Origin: Blautia sp. XA-2221
GTDB taxonomy: Bacteria > Bacillota > Clostridia > Lachnospirales > Lachnospiraceae
Length of the DNA stretch: 64,000 nucleotides
Assembly: GCF_028767025.1 (NCBI RefSeq)
Contig: NZ_JAJQXX010000001.1
Span: 1 to 64,000 of the forward strand
Direction: 5' to 3'
Positions 43,442 through 52,847 of this stretch are shown piece by piece. Every line of letters starts with the position of its first letter. Within the stretch, counting starts at the first letter, position 1. Made by a program: the position numbers and the translations under genes. A model generated the notes under the pieces. The model saw only the letters and a list, made by a program, of their open reading frames with translations, was not told the origin of the DNA and searched no databases.

Positions 43442-43807
43442 ATGTATTATGATGAATTTTTTCCGTTTTATGCAGCATACGCAGATCCTTTACTTTATGA
43501 AAGAGAAAATATACAGGAAAAGGAATTTGCGCTGATGAAATCCTGGTATCCGGAAACTGCCCGCAGGCTACAGGAAAGGGTAGAAAAGGAATGTCAGCTT
43601 CTGGATTATGAAGGAAGCCGTATTTATGACGAATATCCGGACAGATGGATGCTGCGCCGGATTTGCCAAAATATCAGGGAAACAGAAGAAAACACAATGG
43701 AGGTTCAGTCGGTATCTTTGGAAAGACTGGAAGATCTGATAGAAGTGCTTTTGTATCAGGAGATATCCAGAAGACGATGCAGAAGGAGAAGATGCCGCGG
43801 ATACTGA
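43442..43807 (+). CDS. Hypothetical protein with Arg/Cys-rich tail
   Basis: A 121-residue protein I do not recognise. The N-terminus is rich in Tyr and Phe (YYDEFFPFYAAYADP), the middle is helical and charged (residues 25-100), and the end is a very basic SRRRCRRRRCRGY. It is probably helical and nucleic-acid or membrane-surface associated, but this is a guess from composition. GGGAG precedes the ATG. It lies between mtnN and a methyltransferase on the same strand. Confidence 0.65.
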   Translation: MYYDEFFPFYAAYADPLLYERENIQEKEFALMKSWYPETARRLQERVEKECQLLDYEGSRIYDEYPDRWMLRRICQNIRETEENTMEVQSVSLERLEDLIEVLLYQEISRRRCRRRRCRGY

Positions 43808-43857
43808 AAGGGGCAGGCCGGAACGCCTGAATAAAGGCGAGAAAGAGTTATATAGAA

Positions 43858-45024
43858 ATGATAAAAACGTTACAGGAATTTTTGGAGGAGCAGATCAGCG
43901 AGGAACTGATACTTGCCGTACTCAGCGGCAGCAGGAAAAAGGAAATTCCATCAAGAGTGAGAATACGACCGGTGGAGCTGAAGGGCAGGATTCTGTACCA
44001 GGCATCCTCCACAGTGGGGACAAAGGTCCTTCATGAAAATTATACCAGAAAAGAGCTTTTGGCCTATATGGAACAGGCTCTTTCGGGAGATTATTCTCAG
44101 CTCCAGGTACAGGGCAGCAGCGCAGACGGCAGTGTTCTTGTAAGCAAAAAAGGAAAACAGACCATTAAAGTGAAGCCTCACGCTGTAAAAAAGCCCGCAA
44201 AAATACTTTCACACAACAGGGTAAAGCAATACATCCTTCCGGAAGGAAAACCGGTACCTTTTCTGGTGGATCTGGGAGTTATGAGCCCTGAGGGGAAGGT
44301 TCATGTTTCAGCCTATGATAAATATAAACAGATCAATCGTTTTCTGGAATTTATAGAGGATATCCTTCCCCGGCTTTCCAGGGACAGAGAAATTACAATC
44401 GTAGATTTTGGCTGCGGAAAGTCATATCTGACCTTTGCCATGTACTATTTTCTCCGGGAGCTGAGAGGGTATGATGTGAATATCGTGGGACTTGATCTGA
44501 AGGCGGATGTGATCGAAAACTGCAGCCGTCTGGCAGAAAGCTACGGTTATGACAAACTGCATTTCTGCCAGGGGGATATAGCCGGATATGAAGGCCTTCA
44601 GAAAGTGGACATGGTGGTTACTCTGCATGCCTGTGATAAGGCAACGGATTACGCACTGGCAAAGGTTGTCGAGTGGGGAGCAGAAGTGATTTTTTCCGTA
44701 CCCTGCTGTCAGCATGAGCTGAACGGTAAGATCAGCAGTGAACTTCTGGAGCCTGTATTGAAATACGGAATTCTGAAAGAGCGTATATCTGCTCTTATCA
44801 CAGATGGAATCCGGGCTAATCTTCTGGAATCAAAAGGATATTCCACACAGATCCTGGAATTTATTGATATGGAGCACACGCCTAAGAATCTGTTGATCCG
44901 CGCGGTAAAGAACGGAAAAGAACAGAGTACAGACAAGCTGAAAAAAATGACAGAGGCTCTTCATGGGGAGCTTACGCTGGAACAGCTTCTTTATCCCGGG
45001 GATAATCAGAAGGGAGCGGTGTAA
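43858..45024 (+). CDS. SAM-dependent methyltransferase (Methyltransf_32-like)
   Basis: A 388-residue protein. An N-terminal region of about 155 residues precedes a class I methyltransferase domain. Motif I is VDFGCGKSYLT (about 181-191), motif II NIVGLDLKAD, and VVTLHACDKATDYAL and FSVPCCQHEL follow; these match the METTL25/RRNAD1-like group, for which RNA is one suggested substrate class. It ends 6 bases before the next gene, implying co-transcription. Confidence 0.85.
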   Translation: MIKTLQEFLEEQISEELILAVLSGSRKKEIPSRVRIRPVELKGRILYQASSTVGTKVLHENYTRKELLAYMEQALSGDYSQLQVQGSSADGSVLVSKKGKQTIKVKPHAVKKPAKILSHNRVKQYILPEGKPVPFLVDLGVMSPEGKVHVSAYDKYKQINRFLEFIEDILPRLSRDREITIVDFGCGKSYLTFAMYYFLRELRGYDVNIVGLDLKADVIENCSRLAESYGYDKLHFCQGDIAGYEGLQKVDMVVTLHACDKATDYALAKVVEWGAEVIFSVPCCQHELNGKISSELLEPVLKYGILKERISALITDGIRANLLESKGYSTQILEFIDMEHTPKNLLIRAVKNGKEQSTDKLKKMTEALHGELTLEQLLYPGDNQKGAV

Positions 45025-45030
45025 AGACAG

Positions 45031-47481
45031 ATGAAAAAGTTTTTTCGCAAGTTTGCAGTGCTTTTTCTGGTGTTTGTGCTGGGAGTGACCGGAACTGCGC
45101 TTTTGATGAACAGCCGGTCCACAGATGACCGTTCTGATATGAACAATCCGGTTCTTCCGGAAGTGATGATTGATTTTGGAGGAACCCTTTCCAATCTGAT
45201 GCATGGATACAGACAGCCCATGCAGGCTGATTTTGTCAGGGAATGTATTACGCCGCTGGATACTACCCGTACAGTATCTCTGGTGGTAGCTCCTCACGAA
45301 TCAGAGGTAAAAAGCCTTTCTTACGAGATCAGAAGTTCAGATGGAACCAAAGTGATTGAAAACAGAAAGATCAGCGCGCTGGAATCTTCCGGAGACGGGT
45401 ATCTCAGAACTTCAGTGCAGATCAGCGCAGGTCTTCTGATGAATCAGGAGTATTCCATGCAGATTACTCTGGATACGGATTCCGGCGAGGCCTATTATTA
45501 CACAAGGGTTGTTTCCAGAGCCGCAACCAATGTTGCAGAGTATGTGGCCTTTGCCTCATCCTTTGCTCAGAAGTGTATGGATAAGACCACAGCAGATGAA
45601 CTGGGACCATATCTGGAAGCAACAGAAGCGTCAGCCCGTAATTTTGCTGATATTTCCATTACCTCACCGTTGGCAGATGTAAGCTGGGGAAATTTACACC
45701 CTCAGATTTCCAGAGCCGGTATTCCGGTGATTAAGGATATCAATGAGAGTACAGCCAGTATTTCTCTGGAATATGAGATCATGGCTGCCAATGATGAGGG
45801 AAAAGCAGAATATTATAATGTGACAGATTTTTACAGAATGCGTTACACGGAAACACGTATTATGCTTCTTGATTTTACAAGATCAGCCCGTCAGATTTTT
45901 AATCCGGAGCTTTCTGTGATCAGCGATAAAGGCCTGCTTCTTGGCGTGGGAAATAAAGACGTTTCCTACATGGCGAATAAAGATGCCTCTGTGGTGGCTT
46001 TTGTCCGGGAGGGCGAGCTGTGGACTTATGCGCCGGAAAGCGGGAAATTTGTGGACGTATTCAGCTTCCGCAGAAATGTTGACAGTGATTCCCGGGATGC
46101 AGACACAGACCATGATATGAAACTTCTTGGTGTGGAAGAAAACGGCGACGTGGACTTTATGGTTTATGGATATATGAGCCGTGGAAACCATGAAGGGTAC
46201 AGCGGTGTTGGCATTTATCATTATAACAGCGACCAGAACATGGTAGAGGAAAAAGTTTTTATACCAGGTACAGAGTCCTATGAATTCCTGAAAGATGATC
46301 TGGGGATCCTCTCTTATGTAAACAGGGATAATCAGCTGTTTCTGGTGATGGCGAAAGACCTTTATCAGATCAACATTGACGAGAGCAGCTATAAGGTGCT
46401 GGCAGAGGGAATCAACAGAGATAATTTTGTGGTTTCCGATACCAATGCTCATGCAGCCTGGATCGTGGTCCAGGGAGAGAAGGCGGGTCAGATACAGATG
46501 ATGGATTTTGATTCTCAGAAGGTAAGGCTGATCGCACCGGGGCAGGGACAGGAGCTTCGCACTCTGGGATTTATGAATGAAGATCTGATTTACGGACTTC
46601 TTCAGAGCGGAGATATTCTGACCGATGAAAACGGACACAGCACAGAAGGGCTGATATCATTTCGGATCGAGGATTTTGAGGGTAATCTGAAAAAAGAATA
46701 TCACCAGGAAGGAATGTATATTGTTAATCCTGTAGTGGGCCGGACGCTTATGGAGTTTCAGCTTGCGGTAAAAGGGAAGCAGGGTTATTCTGTCCGGAAA
46801 AAGGACAATATTATGAACAACGGAAATAAAACTGCCAAGCTGGTAATTGCAGAGCAGACCGGTTCTGACCGTCAGGGGGTTATGACCCGTCTGACCTTTG
46901 AGGATAAACCGGAATCAGACAAGCCGCTGGTTCTCAGGTCCAAAATGCGCAGTGTGAAAGAGCATATTGTGGAACTGGAGGTGGAAACACCCCAGGAAGA
47001 ACTGTATTATGTATATGGAAAAGGCGGTCTGGACAGTACATGGACAGATCCTGCATCAGCAGTAAGACGCGCAGATTCCCAGATGGGAGTTGTTCTGAAC
47101 AGAGCCCAGCAATATGTATGGGAGCGAGGCAATCTGAAAACACAGATTACTCTGAACCCAGAGGACATTCCGGAGATCATCCGGTCAGGATCCTGGGATA
47201 AAAAAGTGCTTCAGGACGGAATGGGAGATACCGGAAAAATAATCGACCTTTCCGGCTGTAGTCTGGAAAACATTCTGTATGAGATCAGCGCCCAGAGAGC
47301 AGTGATCGCAAAAACAGGAGAAAATTCCAGTGTTGTGATCGTTGGTTATGATGAATATAATACCTGGCTTCTTGATCCGGCTACCGGAGAAGTGAAGCCT
47401 TACGGAATGCAGGACAGTACAAAAATGTTTAAAAAGGCAGGAAATAATTTTATTACCTATCTGGAAAGTGCGACCTATTGA
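45031..47481 (+). CDS. Membrane-anchored protein with degenerate C39-like C-terminus
   Basis: An 816-residue protein of unknown function. One N-terminal helix (about 8-28) anchors a large extracytosolic part. The middle (about 300-620) has repeated short beta blades (VVAFVREGELWTYAPESGKF, LFLVMAKDLYQINID, YGLLQSGDIL), suggesting a beta-propeller. The last 150 residues resemble a peptidase C39-like domain, with RAVIAKTGENSSVVIVGYDE then WLLDPATGEV. The expected catalytic His before VVIVGYD is Ser and I see no matching catalytic Cys, so the domain is probably inactive. galK starts 65 bases after its stop. Confidence 0.75.
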   Translation: MKKFFRKFAVLFLVFVLGVTGTALLMNSRSTDDRSDMNNPVLPEVMIDFGGTLSNLMHGYRQPMQADFVRECITPLDTTRTVSLVVAPHESEVKSLSYEIRSSDGTKVIENRKISALESSGDGYLRTSVQISAGLLMNQEYSMQITLDTDSGEAYYYTRVVSRAATNVAEYVAFASSFAQKCMDKTTADELGPYLEATEASARNFADISITSPLADVSWGNLHPQISRAGIPVIKDINESTASISLEYEIMAANDEGKAEYYNVTDFYRMRYTETRIMLLDFTRSARQIFNPELSVISDKGLLLGVGNKDVSYMANKDASVVAFVREGELWTYAPESGKFVDVFSFRRNVDSDSRDADTDHDMKLLGVEENGDVDFMVYGYMSRGNHEGYSGVGIYHYNSDQNMVEEKVFIPGTESYEFLKDDLGILSYVNRDNQLFLVMAKDLYQINIDESSYKVLAEGINRDNFVVSDTNAHAAWIVVQGEKAGQIQMMDFDSQKVRLIAPGQGQELRTLGFMNEDLIYGLLQSGDILTDENGHSTEGLISFRIEDFEGNLKKEYHQEGMYIVNPVVGRTLMEFQLAVKGKQGYSVRKKDNIMNNGNKTAKLVIAEQTGSDRQGVMTRLTFEDKPESDKPLVLRSKMRSVKEHIVELEVETPQEELYYVYGKGGLDSTWTDPASAVRRADSQMGVVLNRAQQYVWERGNLKTQITLNPEDIPEIIRSGSWDKKVLQDGMGDTGKIIDLSGCSLENILYEISAQRAVIAKTGENSSVVIVGYDEYNTWLLDPATGEVKPYGMQDSTKMFKKAGNNFITYLESATY

Positions 47482-47546
47482 CAGGGCGCACCTTCCTGAA
47501 AATAAATAAAAAAGAAGAGGATTCTTCAGAAACAGGAGGCAGCATT

Positions 47547-48716
47547 ATGCAGAAAGAACTGATGGAAAAATTTGTGGAGGTTTATGGGGAAGGCGGAGAA
47601 ATCCGTGAATACTTTGCGCCGGGAAGAGTAAATCTGATCGGAGAACATACAGATTATAATGGCGGACATGTATTTCCCTGCGCTCTGACACTGGGTACAT
47701 ATGGACTGGCTCGTAAAAGAGACGACAGAAAATTACGTTTTTATTCTGTGAACTTTTCCAGACTGGGCGTGCTTGAATCTTCACTGGACGATCTGATCCC
47801 TTCTGATCAGGCAGGCTGGACAAACTATCCGAAGGGCGTTATGTGGGCTTTTGAAAAAAGAGGCATTAAGCTGGAGCATGGTGTGGATTTCCTGATCTAT
47901 GGAAATATTCCCAACGGTTCCGGACTTTCTTCTTCCGCATCTCTGGAAGTTCTTACAGGCCTGATGCTGAAGGATATGTTTGGCGTTGAGGAACTGTCCA
48001 TGCAGGATCTGGCGTTGATCGGACAGTATTCTGAGAACAATTTTAATGGAATGAACTGCGGTATTATGGATCAGTTTGCAAGCGCCATGGGCAAAAAAGA
48101 CTGTGCGATCTTCCTTGATACCAGCACACTGGATTATGAATACGCTCCGGTAAAACTGAAAGACGCAAGAATCGTTATTACAAACAGTAAAGTGAAACAC
48201 AGCCTGGTAGGCTCTGCGTACAATGACAGAAGAAATGAATGTGAGACAGCTCTTAAAGAACTTCAGAAAGAAGTTGACATCAAAACTCTGGGAGATCTCA
48301 GCGAGGAAGAGTTTGAAGCTCACATGTCTGCTATTACAAGCGATATCTGCAGAAAGCGTGCAAAACATGCAGTTTATGAGAATCAGCGTGCGGTCAAAGC
48401 AGTCAATGCCCTGAAAGCGGATAATGTTGAGGAGTTTGGAAAACTGATGAATGCTTCTCATGTTTCCCTTCGTGATGATTATGAGGTTTCCTGTGAGGAA
48501 ATTGATATTCTGGTAGATCTGGCATGGCAGATTCCGGGAGTGATCGGTTCCCGTATTACAGGCGGCGGTTTCGGAGGCTGCACCGTAAGCATTGTAAAAA
48601 ATGACGCAGTAGATCATTTTATTGATACGATCGGAAAACAGTACAAAGAAAAAGTCGGACACGAGGCAGAGTTTTATGTAGTAGATATCGGTGACGGCGC
48701 TCATGTGATCGCATAA
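47547..48716 (+). CDS. galK: Galactokinase
   Basis: A 389-residue GHMP kinase that phosphorylates galactose at C1 (Leloir pathway). The galactokinase signature GRVNLIGEHTDYNGG, the ATP loop PNGSGLSSSAS and the C-terminal GGGFGGCT are intact. ATG 47547 follows ACAGGAGG; the frame extends upstream to 47478 but that part overlaps the preceding stop and has no site. galT follows 21 bases after it. No galE or aldose epimerase gene lies in the window. Confidence 0.97.
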   Translation: MQKELMEKFVEVYGEGGEIREYFAPGRVNLIGEHTDYNGGHVFPCALTLGTYGLARKRDDRKLRFYSVNFSRLGVLESSLDDLIPSDQAGWTNYPKGVMWAFEKRGIKLEHGVDFLIYGNIPNGSGLSSSASLEVLTGLMLKDMFGVEELSMQDLALIGQYSENNFNGMNCGIMDQFASAMGKKDCAIFLDTSTLDYEYAPVKLKDARIVITNSKVKHSLVGSAYNDRRNECETALKELQKEVDIKTLGDLSEEEFEAHMSAITSDICRKRAKHAVYENQRAVKAVNALKADNVEEFGKLMNASHVSLRDDYEVSCEEIDILVDLAWQIPGVIGSRITGGGFGGCTVSIVKNDAVDHFIDTIGKQYKEKVGHEAEFYVVDIGDGAHVIA

Positions 48717-48737
48717 AATCAGGAGGGAAAGACAGAT

Positions 48738-50228
48738 ATGTTAAGCAAAAGCATCAGAAAACTGGTACAGTATGGAATCGAGACAGGACTGACACCGGAA
48801 TGTGAAAAAAACTATACCATCAATCTTCTTCTGGATGTTTTTCATGAAGAGGAATACACAGAACCGGAAGAAGTACCGGAAAATGTGAACCTTGAAGAAA
48901 CACTGGGAGAGCTTTTGGATGAGGCTGTAAAACGTGGACTGATCGAGGACAGCGTTGTATACCGTGATCTTTTTGATACACGTCTTATGAACTGCCTGAT
49001 GCCAAGACCTGCTCAGGTTCAGAAAGAATTCTGGGACAGATATCAGAGCAGCCCTCAGGAGGCTACGGATTATTTTTATAAATTAAGCCAGGACAGCGAT
49101 TATATCCGCCGTTATCGTGTAAAAAAAGATCAGAAATGGACAGTGGAAAGTCCTTATGGAGATATTGATATTACCATCAATCTGTCAAAACCGGAAAAGG
49201 ATCCAAAAGCCATTGCGGCAGCAAAAAATGTAAAGGCAAGCAGTTACCCCAAATGTCTTCTCTGCCCTGAAAATGAAGGTTACGCAGGCCGTGTGAACCA
49301 TCCGGCAAGAGAAAACCACAGGATCATTCCCATTACAGTAAACGACAGCCCGTGGGGATTCCAGTATTCACCTTATGTATATTACAATGAGCACTGTATT
49401 GTATTTAACAGTCAGCATACTCCAATGAAGATCGAGAGAAATACCTTTATCAAGCTTTTTGATTTTGTAAAGCTGTTTCCTCATTATTTCCTCGGATCCA
49501 ATGCGGATCTTCCCATTGTAGGCGGATCCATTTTAAGTCACGATCATTTCCAGGGAGGTCACTATACTTTTGCTATGGCAAAGGCTCCCATTGAGAAAAA
49601 CGTAGTGATTCCGGGATATGAGGATGTGGAGGCAGGAATCGTAAAATGGCCGCTGTCTGTTCTTCGTATCCGTCATAAGGATGAGAAACGTCTGATCGAC
49701 CTTGCTTCACATATCCTGGAGGTATGGAGAGGATATACGGACGAAGATGCATTTATATTTGCGGAAACAGACGGAGAGCCGCATAATACGATCACACCGA
49801 TCGCCCGTAAAAGAGATGATATGTTTGAACTTGACCTTACACTGAGAAATAATATTACCACAGAGGAAAATCCTCTGGGCGTATACCATCCTCATGCAGA
49901 ATATCATCATATTAAAAAGGAAAATATCGGTCTGATCGAGGTTATGGGTCTGGCGGTACTTCCGGCACGTCTGAAAGAAGAGCTGGAGCTTCTGGAAGAG
50001 TACATTCTGGAAGGAAAAGACGTTTCTTCCAACGAAAAGATTGAAAAACATGCCGCATGGGTACAGAAGTTCCTTCCAAAATATAAGGATCTGAACAAAG
50101 ACAATATCCATGAGATCCTTCAGAAGGAAGTTGGCAATGTGTTCGTTCATGTGCTGGAGGATGCCGGTGTTTATAAATGTACAGAGGAAGGCAGAGCCGC
50201 CTTTATGCGCTTTGTGGAAAAACTCTGA
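48738..50228 (+). CDS. galT: UDP-glucose-hexose-1-phosphate uridylyltransferase, class II
   Basis: A 496-residue class II GalT, the Gram-positive type that is longer than and unlike the Escherichia coli enzyme. The conserved GGSILSHDHFQGG segment contains the histidine motif expected at the active site, and CLLCPENEGYAGR is another family segment. It transfers UMP from UDP-glucose to galactose-1-phosphate. AGGAGG precedes the ATG, and it is in an operon with galK. Confidence 0.96.
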   Translation: MLSKSIRKLVQYGIETGLTPECEKNYTINLLLDVFHEEEYTEPEEVPENVNLEETLGELLDEAVKRGLIEDSVVYRDLFDTRLMNCLMPRPAQVQKEFWDRYQSSPQEATDYFYKLSQDSDYIRRYRVKKDQKWTVESPYGDIDITINLSKPEKDPKAIAAAKNVKASSYPKCLLCPENEGYAGRVNHPARENHRIIPITVNDSPWGFQYSPYVYYNEHCIVFNSQHTPMKIERNTFIKLFDFVKLFPHYFLGSNADLPIVGGSILSHDHFQGGHYTFAMAKAPIEKNVVIPGYEDVEAGIVKWPLSVLRIRHKDEKRLIDLASHILEVWRGYTDEDAFIFAETDGEPHNTITPIARKRDDMFELDLTLRNNITTEENPLGVYHPHAEYHHIKKENIGLIEVMGLAVLPARLKEELELLEEYILEGKDVSSNEKIEKHAAWVQKFLPKYKDLNKDNIHEILQKEVGNVFVHVLEDAGVYKCTEEGRAAFMRFVEKL

Positions 50229-50259
50229 TATTTTGCCGTAAAACTCCTGCATTTACACC

Positions 50260-50288
50260 TTGCAGGAACACAGTGAATGGGATATACT
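50260..50288 (+). promoter_or_regulatory. Candidate asnS promoter
   Basis: TTGCAG (50260-50265), a 17-base spacer and TATACT (50283-50288). Confidence 0.6.
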
Positions 50289-50290
50289 AG

Positions 50291-50334
50291 AAAGCGAAAC
50301 GGATGTTTGTACATCTGCTTCGCTTTTTATATCA
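50291..50334 (+). terminator. Hairpin between galT and asnS
   Basis: AAAGCGAA (50291-50298) pairs with the later TTCGCTTT, with an inner GATGT/ACATC stem, then TTATAT. It may end galT transcription, or form the 5' hairpin of the asnS mRNA, since the promoter lies just before it. Confidence 0.6.
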
Positions 50335-50368
50335 CGAGTTATCATTAAACAGAGAGAGGAAATAGATT

Positions 50369-51760
50369 ATGAAACTTACAACTGTAAAAGAAATTTACAC
50401 AGACCGGGAAACCTTTCTGGATCAGGAAGTGACCGTAGGCGGCTGGGTACGCAGTGTACGTGGCTCCAAGGCATTTGGATTTATTGTACTTCATGACGGT
50501 TCCTGTTTTGATACACTTCAGGTAGTCTATCATGACACCATGGATAATTTTGCGGAGATCAGCAAGCTTAATGTAGGAGCTGCCATTATCGTAAAGGGAA
50601 CTCTGGTTGCAACACCGGAGGCTAAACAGCCTTTTGAGATCCAGGCAACAGAGATCCAGGTAGAAGGAGCTTCTGCGCCGGATTATCCTCTTCAGAAGAA
50701 ACGTCATACTATGGAATACCTGAGAACAATGACACATTTAAGACCAAGGACCAATACCTTCCAGGCAGTGTTCCGTGTACGTTCCCTCTGCGCATATGCC
50801 ATTCATAAATTTTTCCAGGAGAGAGGTTTTGTATATGTTCACACACCTCTGATCACAGGAAGCGACTGCGAGGGCGCAGGAGAAATGTTCCGTGTTACTA
50901 CTCTGGATCCTCAGAATCCGCCGGTAGATGACAACGGAAAGGTTGATTACACTCAGGACTTCTTTGGAAAAGAGACAAACCTTACAGTAAGCGGACAGCT
51001 GAACGGAGAAACTTACGCTCAGGCATTCCGCAATATCTATACTTTTGGACCGACTTTCCGTGCGGAAAATTCCAATACCACCCGTCATGCGGCTGAGTTC
51101 TGGATGATCGAGCCGGAGTGCGCATTTGCAGATTTGAATGATAACATGGATCTTGCTGAGGATATGCTGAAATATGTGATCCGCTATGTGCTGGAGAACG
51201 CTCCTCAGGAAATGAACTTCTTTAATTCCTTTGTGGATAAAGGACTTCTGGATCGTCTGAACCATGTGATCGATTCTGAGTTTGGTCATGTAACTTATAC
51301 AGAGGCAATCGAACTTCTGGAAAAGAACAATGACAAATTTGACTACAAGGTGTTCTGGGGCTGCGACCTTCAGACAGAGCATGAGCGCTATCTGACAGAA
51401 CAGATCTTTAAGAAACCTGTTTTTGTAACAGATTATCCCAAGGAGATCAAGGCATTCTATATGAAACAGAATGAGGACGGAAAAACCGTTGCAGCTATGG
51501 ACTGCCTTGTTCCGGGAATCGGAGAGATCATTGGAGGAAGCCAGAGAGAGGATGATTACGACAAGCTGAAAGCCCGCATGGACGAGCTTGGCCTGAATGC
51601 AGAGGACTATCAGTTCTATATGGATCTTCGTAAATACGGCTCCACCCGTCATTCCGGCTTTGGCCTGGGCTTTGAGCGCTGCGTGATGTATCTGACAGGA
51701 ATGGGAAATATCCGCGACGTAATTCCTTTCCCAAGAACAGTAAACAACTGTGATTTATAA
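50369..51760 (+). CDS. asnS: Asparaginyl-tRNA synthetase
   Basis: A 463-residue class IIb aminoacyl-tRNA synthetase. The N-terminal OB anticodon-binding domain (about 15-105) precedes the catalytic core with motif 1 ([15 protein letters not shown]), motif 2 ([21 protein letters not shown]) and motif 3 ([15 protein letters not shown]). The Asn-type rather than Asp-type core is inferred from overall pattern. No T-box leader is present. The YhaO/YhaN-like pair follows 10 bases later, likely on the same transcript. Confidence 0.96.
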   Translation: MKLTTVKEIYTDRETFLDQEVTVGGWVRSVRGSKAFGFIVLHDGSCFDTLQVVYHDTMDNFAEISKLNVGAAIIVKGTLVATPEAKQPFEIQATEIQVEGASAPDYPLQKKRHTMEYLRTMTHLRPRTNTFQAVFRVRSLCAYAIHKFFQERGFVYVHTPLITGSDCEGAGEMFRVTTLDPQNPPVDDNGKVDYTQDFFGKETNLTVSGQLNGETYAQAFRNIYTFGPTFRAENSNTTRHAAEFWMIEPECAFADLNDNMDLAEDMLKYVIRYVLENAPQEMNFFNSFVDKGLLDRLNHVIDSEFGHVTYTEAIELLEKNNDKFDYKVFWGCDLQTEHERYLTEQIFKKPVFVTDYPKEIKAFYMKQNEDGKTVAAMDCLVPGIGEIIGGSQREDDYDKLKARMDELGLNAEDYQFYMDLRKYGSTRHSGFGLGFERCVMYLTGMGNIRDVIPFPRTVNNCDL

Positions 51761-51770
51761 GGAGTCATAA

Positions 51771-52832
51771 ATGATAAGATTTATTCATCTTGCAGATGTT
51801 CATCTGGGGGCAGTTCCTGACAGGGGCTGCCCGTGGAGCCATGAGCGGGAGGAAGAGATCTGGGAAACTTTCCGCCGGGTCATTGCGTCTGTACGCAGAG
51901 ATCCGGTGGATTTGTTATTTATAGCAGGAGATCTTTTTCACCGGCAGCCGCTTCTGAAAGAACTGAAAGAAGTTAATTACCTTTTTTCAACCATACCGGA
52001 AACAAGAGTGTTCCTGATGGCAGGAAATCACGACTATATAAAGAGAAATTCCTTTTACCGGGGATTTTCCTGGGAACCTAATGTGACATTTTTTGACAGT
52101 GAGGAAATGAACTGCGTATATATCGAAGAGCTTCAGACGTTTGTTTATGGAATGAGCTATGAGCATCAGGAAATAAAAGAACCTCTGTATGACAGCTGGA
52201 CACCGGAGCAGGAGCCGGGATTCCATGTGCTTCTTGCTCACGGCGGAGATGAAAAACATATCCCCATGGATGCAAAAAAAATTCTTTCCTCAGGCTTTAC
52301 TTATCTGGCGCTTGGACATATCCATAAACCGCAGGCGCAGGTAAGGGGAAAAGCGCTGTATCCAGGCGCACTGGAGCCTATTGACCGCAATGATACAGGA
52401 GATCACGGATACATTGAGGGGAGCTATGACAATGACAGGATGCGTCTGAAATTTGTACCCTTTGCATCCAGAAGCTATCAGAATCTGGTTCTTACTCTGG
52501 ATGAAACCTCCACACAGTATTCTCTGGAAGAGATGCTGAAAGGAGAGATCCTGAAACGTGGCGGAAAAAATATTTACAGGCTGCTTCTGAGGGGAAAACG
52601 CGCTCCGGAATTGATTCTTCTTACAGAGCGTCTGAAAAAGCTGGGAAATATTGTGGAGGTTCTGGATGAATCCAGACCTGCTTATGATCTGGAAGAGCTG
52701 TACAGAAAGTATACAGGAACTCTGATCGGAGATTATATCGGATATTTTATGGGAAGAGAGCTGACTGTGGTGGAGGAAAAGGCTCTGTATCACGGGCTCC
52801 AGGCATTGCTGGAAACCAGCATACTGAATTAA
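51771..52832 (+). CDS. YhaO/SbcD-like DNA repair exonuclease
   Basis: A 353-residue calcineurin-type metallophosphoesterase. Motifs are DVHLG (Asp9, His11), GDLFHR, GNHD, AHGGDEKH and GHIHKP, giving the two-metal site of Mre11/SbcD-type nucleases. The C-terminal part is the capping domain plus a helical end. It pairs with the following SMC-like ATPase, as YhaO does with YhaN in Bacillus. An AAGGAG site precedes the ATG. Confidence 0.92.
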   Translation: MIRFIHLADVHLGAVPDRGCPWSHEREEEIWETFRRVIASVRRDPVDLLFIAGDLFHRQPLLKELKEVNYLFSTIPETRVFLMAGNHDYIKRNSFYRGFSWEPNVTFFDSEEMNCVYIEELQTFVYGMSYEHQEIKEPLYDSWTPEQEPGFHVLLAHGGDEKHIPMDAKKILSSGFTYLALGHIHKPQAQVRGKALYPGALEPIDRNDTGDHGYIEGSYDNDRMRLKFVPFASRSYQNLVLTLDETSTQYSLEEMLKGEILKRGGKNIYRLLLRGKRAPELILLTERLKKLGNIVEVLDESRPAYDLEELYRKYTGTLIGDYIGYFMGRELTVVEEKALYHGLQALLETSILN

Positions 52833-52847
52833 CGGCGGGAAAGAATT

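Noticed and set aside
50229-50368. T-box leader for asnS
   Set aside because: The region is too short and lacks the T-box sequence and antiterminator.
47781-51652. Minus-strand frames of about 300 codons over galK and asnS
   Set aside because: Fully antisense to well-identified enzymes, with no motifs of their own.
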